The notes beneath the pieces were generated by a model. The model was not told the DNA's origin. It worked only from the letters and a program-made list of their open reading frames with translations, and ran no database searches. A program made the translations under genes and the position numbers. This document shows positions 37,749-47,621 of a DNA stretch of 53,156 nucleotides, piece by piece. Origin of the DNA: Clostridiaceae bacterium (GTDB lineage: Bacteria; Bacillota; Clostridia; Acetivibrionales; DUMC01); NCBI GenBank assembly GCA_012840075.1, contig DUMC01000011.1:1-53156 (forward strand), written 5' to 3'. The first letter of the stretch is position 1. Every line of letters begins with the position of its first letter.

Positions 37749-38591
37749 ATGAAAAAAGGTATTAACATATGGTCATTTCCAGCAGGCATGAAAATTGTTG
37801 ATTGCATTAAACTGGCAAAAAAGGCCGGATTTGAAGGAATTGAACTTGCTTTAAATGAGACCGGAGATTTAAGTCTTGAAAGCAGTGATGAAGAAATTTT
37901 AGGGTATAAAAAGGCCGCTGAAGAAATAGGTATTGAGTTGACCAGTTTAGCTACCGGTTTGTACTGGACATATTCTCCAACAAGCAACAAACCTGAAATA
38001 AGAGAAAAAGCTAAAGAAATAATCAAAAAACAATTAGATGCGGCTGCATTGTTGGGTGTAGATACAATACTTGTTGTTCCCGGTGCAATTAGCGGTCTTG
38101 AAGCAACTCCTGAAGACGAGATCGTTGAGTATGATGTTGCTTATGAGAGAGCACTTCAAGTAATGAAAGAACTTGCACCTTATGCTGAAGAGAAAAAAGT
38201 TTGTATAGGCATCGAGAATGTATGGAACAAATTCCTGCTATCACCTTTGGAAATGAGGGACTTCATTGATAAGGTAGGTTCTGATTATGTAGGGTCATAT
38301 TTTGATGTAGGTAACGTTATTTACTCCGGATATCCGGAACACTGGATAAAAATTTTGGGTAAAAGAATCAAAAAGGTACATTTCAAAGACTTTAGAAGAA
38401 GTGTTGGCACCCTTGGCGGTTTTGTAGATCTTTTAGCAGGTGATGTTAATTATCCGGCAGTAGTTAAAGCATTAAATAATGTTGGATATAATGGTTACGT
38501 AGTGGCAGAAATGATACCTAATTATACTCATTATACAGATCAGATTATTTATAACACATCAGCATCAATGGATAGAATTTTAGGAAGATAA
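37749..38591 (+). CDS. Sugar phosphate isomerase/epimerase family protein (AP-endonuclease 2 fold)
   Basis: A 280-aa TIM-barrel protein of the xylose-isomerase-like family. Recognisable parts are GFEGIELALNETGDL near residue 27, VVPGAIS, CIGIENVWNKFLLSPLEMRDFID near residue 155 (metal-binding glutamate region), SYFDVGNVIYSGYPEHWI and VHFKDF. These resemble L-ribulose-5-phosphate 3-epimerase-type enzymes, but substrate cannot be assigned. ATG follows ATAGGGAGGTATG. It has no sugar-metabolism neighbours. Confidence 0.8.
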   Translation: MKKGINIWSFPAGMKIVDCIKLAKKAGFEGIELALNETGDLSLESSDEEILGYKKAAEEIGIELTSLATGLYWTYSPTSNKPEIREKAKEIIKKQLDAAALLGVDTILVVPGAISGLEATPEDEIVEYDVAYERALQVMKELAPYAEEKKVCIGIENVWNKFLLSPLEMRDFIDKVGSDYVGSYFDVGNVIYSGYPEHWIKILGKRIKKVHFKDFRRSVGTLGGFVDLLAGDVNYPAVVKALNNVGYNGYVVAEMIPNYTHYTDQIIYNTSASMDRILGR

Positions 38592-38648
38592 TTTTAATTT
38601 AAGATGATTTAATTTCTTTTTCTTACTTTTATTATTTATTTCCGTTTT

Positions 38649-38769
38649 TTAATTACATTGTGATTTTACAACAAAGCCTTAGTTAGTTCTTGACTTGAAT
38701 GTAATTAAGCCCTTTAAACCGGAAATTGCGAAAAGTAAATTCAATAAAACAAGTTCAATTTTACTTTTC
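38649..38769. repeat. Nested inverted repeats between convergent genes
   Basis: TTAATTACATT (38649-38659) and AATGTAATTAA (38698-38708) are a perfect 11-bp inverted pair. A second pair, GAAAAGTAAATT (38730-38741) and AATTTTACTTTTC (38757-38769), overlaps the stop codon of the minus-strand membrane protein gene and could be its terminator. A short GCCCTTTAAAC copy next to it is inverted again at 38780-38789. Confidence 0.5.
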
Positions 38770-40644
38770 CTGTTCTCCGTTTAAGGGGCTCTGTTGTTTT
38801 ATAATCTTATCAAGAATCTGCCTTACTTCCTCGCTTTCAGAACAATTGCCGCAATATTTTAAGTATTCTTCATAGTAGAAACTTGCGTTTTTCAAATCAT
38901 TCATAAGATAATAAGTATCCCCTAAAGATTTAAGTATGAAAGTAGACCTTGGGTCCAATTCGTAACCTTTTAGGAAAGCTTTGAGAGCTTCTTCCGTTTT
39001 CCCCAGCTTTAAATATGCATTTCCAAGATTGTTATATGCGTACTTGGATTTGCTTATCTGATTTGCTATATTAGCTTCCTCAATACATTTTTCATATTGA
39101 CCTTTCAAAAGATATACTTTTGCAAGATTACAGTGTGCAGTACTGTTTCTATGGTTCAAACTTATAGCTTTTAAAAATTCTTTTTCCGCCAATTCCAGGT
39201 ATTCCTTTTTTTCTTTATTTTCTTCATATGCATCAAGATAATTAGTGGCAAGAACTGAGTGTGCCCTGTCACTATTAGGTGCTTTTTTCACCACATCAGT
39301 CCACAGCCTTATGCTGTCACTGAAAATATAATTTCTGTATAAAGTTACACAAGAGTAACCTATTATCATTATACACCACACAATGAGCAACAACCGCAGG
39401 TATTTGCTTAATATTTGCTTATTGAAATTATAAAATTGACTGTCTTCATTATTGTTGCCTTCCATACCGTTCAAACCGTGCTCTTTATATTCACAGACTT
39501 TAATTCCTTTAGCCATATCGATAAACCCAAAACTTACCAGGAAGTATGCAAATCCGGCCAGAGGAAAATAAAGCCTGTGCTCAAAATAAACATCTTTTAT
39601 GGAAATAAATGAAGATTCAACTGAAAGTCCTATAAAAAACCATATTATGCCAAAAGACATAAGCTTATTAATCTTAATAACAATTAAAGAAAAAATGCCT
39701 ATTATCAGGAGGATAATTAGCGAAACATATGAGTTGTTTTCCCAAATGGTAGTAGATATGGGATAGTCATTGCCGTAATCAAAATTTAGATTATATGGGA
39801 CTAAAATTTTTTTAATATAATCGATAATAACGTTCATTTGAGTATAGAAATAATGCATTCTGTTCATGGAAGTACTAGCCTTGAAAGTAACGTTGGGATC
39901 ACTCTGGCTGTATCCCCCCAAAAACAAATTCGTTGCGGGTATTATAGGTATCGTTAAGAATAATATGAATAAAACAAGGCAGCGCTTCTGCCATGTAATT
40001 TTATACTCTTTCATAAAAAACAGAAATTCTATAAATGCCAGCATAAACGGGATGGTTATTGTATTTTCTTTTGTAAACATAGCCATTATAGTAAACAACA
40101 CTACCAATAGAAAGTATTTTACCTCATCCTTCGTCCTATATTGGATATAAAATAGAACGGACATAAGGTAAAACGTTGCTGCAAGTGAGGCTGTCCTTTG
40201 GATAATATAAGTAACCGCATTAACCTGAACAGGATGGCAAACAAAAATAGAAGATGCCAGTAACGAAATTATGTTTTTTACTGCCACTGCAGATTTTCCT
40301 GTAAAATATCGGAGGTTTAGAATTTTATTAAGTATTAAATAAACGATGAATCCATTAAATACATGAATTACAAAATTAACAACATGATAACCGAAAACAT
40401 CCGTACTATTGAAAAAATAATTTAGCGAAATAGTAAAATATAAGATGAACCTGTTGGAATAAAAATTCCATATAGTGGCAAAGTCAAGAGGATTCCTGAT
40501 TGCATAGTTGTTGGTTATGGAACTGAAGTCATCCAAGGTAAAAGGAGCAAAGAAGCTGTTTATATATACACAAAGCGACAATGCGAAAATAGTAGCAAAA
40601 ACAAGATATTTGTTATTCAATTTTCTTTCAAAATTTATTAACAT
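38761..40644 (-). CDS. GT-C-like polytopic membrane protein with C-terminal TPR repeats
   Basis: A 627-aa protein with about ten hydrophobic segments in the first 440 residues and TPR repeats after that. The first loop carries the acidic pair D38-D39 in TLDDFSSI, the position of the catalytic Asp in GT-C glycosyltransferases such as PMT/GT39 proteins. YFEHRLYFPLAG lies near residue 340. The C-terminal region (about 460-610) contains four or so TPR units (AHSVLATNYLDAYEE, AHCNLAKVYLLKGQYEK, AYNNLGNAYLKLGKTEEALKAFLKGYELDP). The layout resembles eukaryotic TMTC O-mannosyltransferases. A role in protein or envelope glycosylation is plausible but unproven. ATG with AAAGAGGTAG upstream. It is a lone gene. 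Confidence 0.75.
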   Translation of the reverse strand: MLINFERKLNNKYLVFATIFALSLCVYINSFFAPFTLDDFSSITNNYAIRNPLDFATIWNFYSNRFILYFTISLNYFFNSTDVFGYHVVNFVIHVFNGFIVYLILNKILNLRYFTGKSAVAVKNIISLLASSIFVCHPVQVNAVTYIIQRTASLAATFYLMSVLFYIQYRTKDEVKYFLLVVLFTIMAMFTKENTITIPFMLAFIEFLFFMKEYKITWQKRCLVLFILFLTIPIIPATNLFLGGYSQSDPNVTFKASTSMNRMHYFYTQMNVIIDYIKKILVPYNLNFDYGNDYPISTTIWENNSYVSLIILLIIGIFSLIVIKINKLMSFGIIWFFIGLSVESSFISIKDVYFEHRLYFPLAGFAYFLVSFGFIDMAKGIKVCEYKEHGLNGMEGNNNEDSQFYNFNKQILSKYLRLLLIVWCIMIIGYSCVTLYRNYIFSDSIRLWTDVVKKAPNSDRAHSVLATNYLDAYEENKEKKEYLELAEKEFLKAISLNHRNSTAHCNLAKVYLLKGQYEKCIEEANIANQISKSKYAYNNLGNAYLKLGKTEEALKAFLKGYELDPRSTFILKSLGDTYYLMNDLKNASFYYEEYLKYCGNCSESEEVRQILDKIIKQQSPLNGEQEK

Positions 40645-40878
40645 ACACTACCTCTTTCTGCTTGGATTAATTATTAATTGACTTTCCTTACAGAATAAAT
40701 ATAAACTAAAATAATTATATTCAATGTATATTGTAAATCTATCACAACAAACTAATAAGTGTAAAGATGTGGGAATTTGTTTACTATTTCATCCGCTGAA
40801 TTTAAACTTTCATTATATGTGGTTAAATAATGAATTATGTGTTACAATAATTTAGAATAAATAAAAAGATAAAAAGAG

Positions 40879-42090
40879 ATGAAAGAAATGAGAGGTATGA
40901 TTAGGGAACAAGAAATAATCAAAGAGTATGAAGAAAACGGTAAAGTTCAAGAAGTGTATTTGGATAATTCTGCTACAACAAGGCCGTATGATGAAGTAGC
41001 AGAATATATGAATTATATTAACAAATTTATTTATGGTAATCCTTCTTCTTTGCATAAAAAAGGTATTGAAGCGGAAAAAATGATGAAGAAGGCAAGGCAA
41101 AGTATTGCCGATACTTTGGGTGCTTCTCCTAAGGAGATTTTCTTTACGTCAGGAGGAACGGAATCAAATAACCTGGCTATAATCGGTTACTTAAGAGCAA
41201 ATCCCAGGAAAGGCAAACATGTGATAACATCAAAGATTGAGCATCCTTCAGTATTGGAGGTATTTAAATTCCTGGAGGAAAACGGATATAATGTAGATTA
41301 CATTGATGTAGATAAAAACGGAATAATTGATCTTGAGATGCTCAAGAAAAAAATATCAAAAGAAACAGCTTTAATTAGCATTATGTATGTTAATAATGAA
41401 ATAGGAAGCATCCAGCCCATTGATGAAATAGTTAAAATTAGAAATACATGTAATAAAGAAACAGTTTTTCATGTAGATGGTGTACAAGCTTTCGGAAAGT
41501 TTAAGATTAACCCTGCTAAATCCGGTATTGACCTTCTTACGATTAGTTCTCATAAAATTCATGGACCAAAAGGTGTAGGCGCTCTTTATGTGAATGAGAA
41601 AGTAAGAATAAAACCTATAATTTTCGGCGGAGGGCAGGAAACATTAATTCGTTCAGGAACGGAAAATTTAGCAGGTATATGCGGATTTGGTCTTGCCTGC
41701 GAGATATGTAATGAAAATATTAATGCGAATTGGTCGAAGGTGCTTGAAATAAATAAATACTTCAGGAATAAATTGAAGGAAAATATCAAAGACATTATCA
41801 TTATATCTCCGGAGGATGCATCACCGTATATACTTAACGTATCTTTTAAAAATATAAAAGGAGAAGTTCTGCTTCACCATTTGGAGGAAAAGGAAATATA
41901 TATTTCAACAGGTTCTGCATGTTCATCAAGAAAAAGCAAGCGAAGCCATGTTCTTCAGGCTATGGGTCTTTCGGGAGACATTATAGACGGTTCGGTAAGA
42001 TTTAGTTTTAGCGAAATAAATACTTTAGAAGAAATCGATTATACCGTTGATGCTTTAAAAGAGATTATACCTAAGATAAGATTTAAATAG
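40879..42090 (+). CDS. Cysteine desulfurase (ThiI-partner type)
   Basis: A 403-aa pyridoxal-phosphate enzyme that takes sulfur from cysteine. VYLDNSATTRP near residue 26, TSGGTESNNLAI, HVDGVQAFGK, the PLP lysine K226 in SSHKIHGPKG and the persulfide cysteine C348 in STGSACSSRK are all intact. It is directly upstream of thiI, so it probably supplies sulfur for 4-thiouridine and thiazole, like the NifZ-ThiI pair of Bacillus. Start: ATG 40879 has only a weak site; ATG 40888 or 40897 could also be used, and the first 20 residues are not conserved. A second desulfurase gene is at 47706. Confidence 0.93.
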   Translation: MKEMRGMIREQEIIKEYEENGKVQEVYLDNSATTRPYDEVAEYMNYINKFIYGNPSSLHKKGIEAEKMMKKARQSIADTLGASPKEIFFTSGGTESNNLAIIGYLRANPRKGKHVITSKIEHPSVLEVFKFLEENGYNVDYIDVDKNGIIDLEMLKKKISKETALISIMYVNNEIGSIQPIDEIVKIRNTCNKETVFHVDGVQAFGKFKINPAKSGIDLLTISSHKIHGPKGVGALYVNEKVRIKPIIFGGGQETLIRSGTENLAGICGFGLACEICNENINANWSKVLEINKYFRNKLKENIKDIIIISPEDASPYILNVSFKNIKGEVLLHHLEEKEIYISTGSACSSRKSKRSHVLQAMGLSGDIIDGSVRFSFSEINTLEEIDYTVDALKEIIPKIRFK

Positions 42091-42212
42091 TTAAGATTTA
42101 AAGTGAACAAAGTTTAGGTAGAATTAATTAAATTTAATTAAAAATGTAAAGTTGATTTGGAAAATTTTGTCAAACAAAGGTTAAAGTAAATTGTAGAAAG
42201 GAGAAAGATATT

Positions 42213-43397
42213 TTGGATAAAAACAACAAGATGAAAGTATTATTACTAAGATGCGGTGAAATAATGTTAAAAGGGCTTAACAGGGCTACTTTTGAAAATA
42301 AGCTGGTTGATAATATAAAGCACGCTATACACGGATTAGGAGCAGCAAGCGTAAAGAAACACCATGGAAGAATTTATGTGGAACCTTTGGAAGATGATTA
42401 TGATTTTGAAAAAGCTATAGAAGCTTTGTCAAAGGTTTTCGGAATAGTATCCTTAAGCCCTGCAGTTAAAATAAATAATGACTTTGAAGAAATAAAACAA
42501 GCTTCATTGGAATTAACGAAAAAAATGATTGAATCAGGGAAGGGAAACACTTTCAAAGTAGTTGCAAAAAGAAGCAATAAGAAATTCTTCATGGACTCTT
42601 CGGAAATAAACAGAGAATTGGGTGCTTATCTGCTTCGGAACTACCCTACACTGACAGTTGATGTTAATAACCCATCTTTTAGTGTGTACGTTGAAGTCCG
42701 AGAATTTACATATGTTTATACTGAAATAATTCAAGCAGGCGGAGGATTGCCCGTAGGAACAAACGGTAAGGCTATGGTCCTTTTATCCGGTGGTATTGAT
42801 AGCCCTGTGGCAGCATGGATGATGGCTAAAAGAGGAGTGGAAATAGAAGCCGTACATTTCTATAGTTACCCTTACACAAGCGAGAGGTCTAAAGAAAAGG
42901 TAATTGAAATTGTCAGAGCACTTACTCCCTATTGTCGGAGTATAAATCTCTATATAGTGCCGTTTACCGAAATTCAAGAGCAAATTGCTGAGAAATGTCC
43001 TTATGATCAAATAACAATAATTATGAGGAGATTCATGATGATTATAGCTGAAAGGCTTGCAAGGAAATCAGGAGCTCTTTCCATAGTTACAGGCGAAAGC
43101 CTTGGACAGGTTGCAAGCCAGACAATGGAAAGTATATATGTAACTAATTCTGTAGTAAGCATGCCGGTTTTCAGACCACTGATAGGTATGGATAAAAATG
43201 AAGTAATAAGCATAGCCAGAAAAATAGGTACATTTGAAATATCCATATTACCTTATGAAGATTGCTGCACTGTTTTCGTAGCAAAGCATCCTGAAACAAG
43301 GCCGAAACTTGAAAGAATTTTACAGTCGGAATCCAACTTGGATGCTGAAAACTTGATAAATAGAGCAATTGAAAATGTTGAACTTATAAAAATATAA
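42213..43397 (+). CDS. thiI: tRNA 4-thiouridine sulfurtransferase ThiI
   Basis: ThiI adenylates U8 of tRNA and transfers sulfur to it, and it also supplies sulfur for thiamine. The 394-aa protein has an N-terminal THUMP domain (about 60-165) and the PP-loop LSGGIDSPVAAWMM near residue 190. It ends soon after the synthetase domain and lacks the C-terminal rhodanese domain of the E. coli enzyme. TTG start with AAAGGAGAAAG upstream. It lies 122 bp after its probable sulfur donor. Confidence 0.96.
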   Translation: MDKNNKMKVLLLRCGEIMLKGLNRATFENKLVDNIKHAIHGLGAASVKKHHGRIYVEPLEDDYDFEKAIEALSKVFGIVSLSPAVKINNDFEEIKQASLELTKKMIESGKGNTFKVVAKRSNKKFFMDSSEINRELGAYLLRNYPTLTVDVNNPSFSVYVEVREFTYVYTEIIQAGGGLPVGTNGKAMVLLSGGIDSPVAAWMMAKRGVEIEAVHFYSYPYTSERSKEKVIEIVRALTPYCRSINLYIVPFTEIQEQIAEKCPYDQITIIMRRFMMIIAERLARKSGALSIVTGESLGQVASQTMESIYVTNSVVSMPVFRPLIGMDKNEVISIARKIGTFEISILPYEDCCTVFVAKHPETRPKLERILQSESNLDAENLINRAIENVELIKI

Positions 43398-43522
43398 ATG
43401 CGTTCCTTATAAAGTCCTAAATATAATTATGTATATAAAATTCTAATATAAGTTGTTGACATGATGAAATTTTTGGAGCAAAATCATTATATATAAATAC
43501 CATAGCCATTATTTCGGAAAAT

Positions 43523-43553
43523 TGTTAGCATTGTAAGAATGCTAACAGTTTTT
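43523..43553 (+). terminator. Terminator after thiI
   Basis: TGTTAGCATT and AATGCTAACA form a perfect 10-bp stem with a 5-nt loop, followed by GTTTTTC. Confidence 0.75.
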
Positions 43554-43641
43554 CAATAAGTTTAAGAATAATAGTTAGTTCATACATACATAGTTTGGAA
43601 TAATTAATTCATATATGTTCAGCCGTATGGAGGTTTTATTA

Positions 43642-44637
43642 ATGAAATTGGAAGTTGGAAAGATTCCGAATGATATACTAAAGGAAATTGTACTAAATAA
43701 AATAAAGCACAATCGCGAAGAAGTAATTCTAAGACCTCAGATAGGAGAAGACTGCTGTGGTGTAGACTTTGAGAACTATATATGCGTCCTTTCCAGCGAC
43801 CCAATAACAGGAGCAATAAATGAAATAGGAAGTTTGGCAGTAAATGTTTCATGTAATGATGTGGCTGCTTGCGGAGTAGAACCTTTGGGTCTTTTGGCTA
43901 CGATTTTGGCACCTGAGGGTACGACTATTGAAGATATTGATACTGTTATGACCCAGTTAACAAATGCTGCAAATCAGTTAAAAGTTGATATTATAGGCGG
44001 GCATACGGAAATAACAAAAGCTGTAAATAAAATGGTTATTATTACTACAGCAATCGGAAAGGTACAAAAAGGTAAACTTGTTACATCTTCGGGTGCAAAG
44101 GTCGGGGACAGCATTATCATGACAAAAACTGCAGGACTCGAAGGTACTGCAATAATAGCCCATGACAAAGAAGAAGAACTGACAAGAATATTTGGAAAGG
44201 ATTTTGTAAATAATGCCAGATCCTTTATAAATAATATAAGCGTAGTAAAAGAAGGTGTGATTGCAAGCAGGTTTGGTGTTAATGCAATGCATGATATTAC
44301 GGAAGGCGGAGTACTGGGAGCCGCATGGGAATTAGCTGAAGCGTCACAAGTCGGAGTCATGCTGTATAAAGAAAAGATACCTGTTGCATATGAAACTAAA
44401 GAGATTTGCAAATTATATTCTATTGATCCATTAAGACTTATATCCAGCGGATGTATGCTTATTGCATGCAGTAACGGTCCGGAACTTGTAAGGGAATTAG
44501 AAAGAAACGGTATAATGGCAACCATTATAGGTGAAGTAACAAAAGATAAAAGGAAATTAATTATTGAAAAAACTGATAATGGTAGTAATATTGCTACTAT
44601 AGATCCTCCGGGATCAGATGAATTATTTAAAATCTAA
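43642..44637 (+). CDS. HypE-related AIR synthase-like protein
   Basis: A 331-aa protein of the AIR-synthase/HypE/ThiL/SelD fold. The N-terminal nucleotide-binding half has LRPQIGEDCCGVDFENYICVLSSDPITG-type acidic motifs near residue 32 and VNVSCNDVAACGVEPLG. The C-terminal half has MHDITEGGVLGAAWELAEASQ. It resembles stand-alone HypE-like proteins of Clostridia found without a hydrogenase maturation cluster. HypE needs a C-terminal cysteine, and this protein ends in DELFKI without one, so it is probably not a true HypE. ATG at 43642 follows TGGAGGT. The function is unknown. Confidence 0.78.
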   Translation: MKLEVGKIPNDILKEIVLNKIKHNREEVILRPQIGEDCCGVDFENYICVLSSDPITGAINEIGSLAVNVSCNDVAACGVEPLGLLATILAPEGTTIEDIDTVMTQLTNAANQLKVDIIGGHTEITKAVNKMVIITTAIGKVQKGKLVTSSGAKVGDSIIMTKTAGLEGTAIIAHDKEEELTRIFGKDFVNNARSFINNISVVKEGVIASRFGVNAMHDITEGGVLGAAWELAEASQVGVMLYKEKIPVAYETKEICKLYSIDPLRLISSGCMLIACSNGPELVRELERNGIMATIIGEVTKDKRKLIIEKTDNGSNIATIDPPGSDELFKI

Positions 44638-44657
44638 AAACATTTAATAAAGCATTG

Positions 44658-44686
44658 TTGGATATAATTTCATTTTTGTATATAAT
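44658..44686 (+). promoter_or_regulatory. Promoter for glyA
   Basis: TTGGAT (44658-44663) and TATAAT (44681-44686) are 17 bp apart, 40 bp ahead of the glyA start codon. Confidence 0.65.
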
Positions 44687-44725
44687 TCGACTGAAACTGA
44701 TACAAAAAGAAAAGGAGAAGATAAG

Positions 44726-45973
44726 ATGATAAATTTAAGAAAAATTTATAATGTTGATCCGGAAGTTGCAGAAGCAATTAAAGATGAAATTAATAGGCAA
44801 AACAACAAGATCGAGCTGATAGCCTCCGAAAATTTTGTAAGCGAAGCAGTAATGGAAGCTATGGGAACTCCTTTAACAAATAAATATGCTGAAGGATACC
44901 CAGGCAAAAGATATTATGGTGGATGCGAGCATGTAGATGTAGTTGAAAAAATTGCAATACAAAGAGCAAAAGAGCTTTTCGGAGCAGAACATGCAAATGT
45001 CCAGCCTCATTCAGGTGCACAGGCAAATCTTGCTGCTTTTTTTGCTGTTCTGGAACCAGGTGATACCATCCTTGGAATGGATTTATCACATGGCGGTCAC
45101 TTAAGCCACGGAATGGCAAAAAATATTTCCGGAAGATATTTTAAAGTTGTTTCATATGGCGTAAGAAAAGAAGATTGTCTCATAGATTACGACGATGTAC
45201 TGAAAAAAGCTAAGGAAGCAAGACCTAAATTAATTATTGCAGGTGCCAGTGCATATCCAAGAATAATTGATTTCAAAAAATTCAGAGAAATAGCTGATGA
45301 GGTAGGTGCCTATCTCATGGTGGATATGGCACATATCGCAGGGTTAGTTGCAGCAGGGCTTCATCCAAATCCAGTACCGTATGCCCATATAGTAACTACT
45401 ACAACCCATAAAACTCTTAGGGGACCAAGGGGCGGCATGATACTATGTAGTGCTGATATGGCTAAGAAGATAGACAGTGCAGTTTTCCCCGGTACACAAG
45501 GCGGTCCGTTAATGCATGTAATAGCTGCTAAAGCTGTATGTTTTAAAGAAGCTCTCTCCGAAAATTTCAAGAATTATCAAAAACAGATAGTTAAAAATGC
45601 TAAAGTTCTTGCGGACAGTCTTATGAGCAAAGGATTTAAGCTGGTTTCAAATGGTACCGATAACCACTTAATGTTAGTAGATTTAACAAATAAAAATATA
45701 ACAGGAAAAGATGCTCAATATATGCTTGATGAAGTAGGCATAACTGTTAATAAGAACGGCATCCCATTTGATACAAGAAGTCCTTTTGTTACCAGCGGAA
45801 TAAGAATTGGTACACCTGCAGTAACTACTCGCGGTATGAAGGAAGATGACATGGAGGTAATTGCCGAACTGATAAATTTGACTCTCACCGATAATGAAAA
45901 TTCAAAAGAAAAAGTAATAAAGACCGTTAAAGAAATTTGTGAGAAATACCCCTTGTATCAATGGGAAATCTAA
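44726..45973 (+). CDS. glyA: Serine hydroxymethyltransferase
   Basis: GlyA interconverts serine and glycine using tetrahydrofolate and supplies one-carbon units. The 415-aa length is typical. The PLP lysine is K229 in [26 protein letters not shown] near residue 34, [15 protein letters not shown] near 52, and VDMAHIAGL are hallmarks. ATG with AAAAGGAG upstream. A consensus promoter precedes it, and rarA follows 16 bp later. Confidence 0.98.
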   Translation: MINLRKIYNVDPEVAEAIKDEINRQNNKIELIASENFVSEAVMEAMGTPLTNKYAEGYPGKRYYGGCEHVDVVEKIAIQRAKELFGAEHANVQPHSGAQANLAAFFAVLEPGDTILGMDLSHGGHLSHGMAKNISGRYFKVVSYGVRKEDCLIDYDDVLKKAKEARPKLIIAGASAYPRIIDFKKFREIADEVGAYLMVDMAHIAGLVAAGLHPNPVPYAHIVTTTTHKTLRGPRGGMILCSADMAKKIDSAVFPGTQGGPLMHVIAAKAVCFKEALSENFKNYQKQIVKNAKVLADSLMSKGFKLVSNGTDNHLMLVDLTNKNITGKDAQYMLDEVGITVNKNGIPFDTRSPFVTSGIRIGTPAVTTRGMKEDDMEVIAELINLTLTDNENSKEKVIKTVKEICEKYPLYQWEI

Positions 45974-45989
45974 GGATGTGTGTTAAGTC

Positions 45990-47285
45990 ATGGATAATAT
46001 GACTAAGCAACCATTGGCTTACAGAATGTGTCCGAGAACCCTTGAAGAGTTTGTCGGGCAGGAACATATAATTGGGAAAAATAAGCTACTGTACAGGATG
46101 ATTAAGGCCGATAGAATTAGATCCGTAATTCTATACGGCCCTCCGGGTACAGGCAAAACTTCACTTGCAAGAGTAATTGCAGCATCGACAAAAACCCATT
46201 TTGAGCAACTTAATGCGGTTACGGCAGGTGTTGCGGATATAAAAAAAATCGTTGAAGATACGAAAAATCATTTTCTCAACCCAAAAGGCAAAACCGTATT
46301 ATTTATAGATGAAATACATAGATTTAATAAAGCTCAACAAGATGCATTGTTGCCTTATGTCGAAGACGGAACTATAGTTCTTATCGGTGCAACGACGGAA
46401 AATCCGTTTTTCGAGGTTAACAAAGCATTGATATCAAGGTCTTCCGTATTTATGCTTAAACCTCTTAGCGAAAGCGATATAAGGAAAATAATAATGAATG
46501 CTTTAAATGATAAAGAAAGAGGACTGGGCTCATATGACCTTGAAATAGAAGAGCAAGCCATATCCTATCTTGCCAATATATCAAACGGAGATGCAAGAGT
46601 CGCATTAAATGCATTGGAATTAGCAGTTATAACCTCGGATATAGCAGAAGATTCAAAGATACATATAACTGTTGATGTAATAAAGGATTGTGTCCAAAAA
46701 AGACCTATAGTCTTTGACAAAGCAGGAGACAGCCACTATGACAATATCAGCGCTTTTATAAAATCAATGAGGGGTAGCGACCCTGATGCAGCAGTGTTTT
46801 ATCTGGCGCGTGCTTTAGCAGGAGGGGAAGACCCTGAGTTTATAGCTAGGAGAATAATTATAGCAGCTTCCGAAGATGTTGGGATGGCAAATCCTGCTGC
46901 TCTGCAAGTTGCTGTAGCAGCCGCAGAAGCCGTAAAGATGATAGGAATGCCGGAAGCACGGATTATATTGGCACATGCAGCCATAATGGTAGCTACAAGT
47001 CCTAAATCTAACTCCGCATATGTTGCCATTTCTAAAGCTCTGCATGACGTTGAAACAAAACGTACCGGTGAAATACCAATGCATCTTAGAAATCCGGTTA
47101 CAGATGGCATGAAAAAACTTGGATATGGACAAGGATACAAGTATCCACATGATTATGAAGGGAACATTGTAGACCAGGATTATTTACCTGAAGAAATGAA
47201 AAGAACTATTTACTATAACCCTACAAAAAACGGTTATGAAGCTAAAATTAGGGAGTGGCTGGATAAACGCAGAAAAAAAGATTGA
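45990..47285 (+). CDS. rarA: Replication-associated recombination protein A (RarA/MgsA)
   Basis: RarA is a clamp-loader-like AAA+ ATPase acting at stalled replication forks. The 431-aa protein has the Walker A GPPGTGKTSLA near residue 51, Walker B LFIDEIHRFNK near residue 108, sensor motif GATTENPFFEVN and the conserved C-terminal tetramerisation domain (KSMRGSDPDAAVFYLARALAGGEDPEFIARR). ATG with AAGGATG upstream. It is probably cotranscribed with glyA. Confidence 0.97.
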   Translation: MDNMTKQPLAYRMCPRTLEEFVGQEHIIGKNKLLYRMIKADRIRSVILYGPPGTGKTSLARVIAASTKTHFEQLNAVTAGVADIKKIVEDTKNHFLNPKGKTVLFIDEIHRFNKAQQDALLPYVEDGTIVLIGATTENPFFEVNKALISRSSVFMLKPLSESDIRKIIMNALNDKERGLGSYDLEIEEQAISYLANISNGDARVALNALELAVITSDIAEDSKIHITVDVIKDCVQKRPIVFDKAGDSHYDNISAFIKSMRGSDPDAAVFYLARALAGGEDPEFIARRIIIAASEDVGMANPAALQVAVAAAEAVKMIGMPEARIILAHAAIMVATSPKSNSAYVAISKALHDVETKRTGEIPMHLRNPVTDGMKKLGYGQGYKYPHDYEGNIVDQDYLPEEMKRTIYYNPTKNGYEAKIREWLDKRRKKD

Positions 47286-47335
47286 AAATATTTAAAAAAA
47301 GATTGAAATAGATTGAAAGAAATCGAAAGGATTGT

Positions 47336-47512
47336 GTGCTATTATTCATGAAAAGACGCTTAATTGCATGGTTACTGCTGATAGGATTTATCTTGTTGTT
47401 GTTAAATATCATGGTTATTGGATACTATAGAATACCAAGTATTGTGTTATATTTGATAATAATGTTTTATTATATGTTTTTTGTTCATAATAAAAAAAAT
47501 GATAATATGTAA
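47336..47512 (+). CDS. Very small two-helix membrane protein, unknown
   Basis: A 58-codon reading frame after rarA encodes a strongly hydrophobic peptide with two membrane segments (WLLLIGFILLLLNIMVIGYY and IVLYLIIMFYYMFFV) and a polar HNKKNDNM tail. I chose GTG at 47336 because AAAGGA lies about five bases upstream; ATG at 47348 would give 54 aa but is about 17 bases from the site. AT-rich DNA can mimic membrane proteins by chance, so the evidence is the ribosome-binding site and a clean two-helix pattern only. Function is unknown. Confidence 0.45.
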   Translation: MLLFMKRRLIAWLLLIGFILLLLNIMVIGYYRIPSIVLYLIIMFYYMFFVHNKKNDNM

Positions 47513-47621
47513 TGTGTTAGCATGCAAAAAAGTGGGTATGATATTGATGTATACAATATTATGATATTGATAATTATATTTATGATGTTTTTATAAATGA
47601 TATAATTATAGTTAAATATAG

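Noticed and set aside
43974-44525. 183-aa open frame opposite the AIR-synthase-like gene
   Set aside because: Antisense to a well-supported gene; hydrophobic, serine-rich composition is a by-product of the opposite strand.
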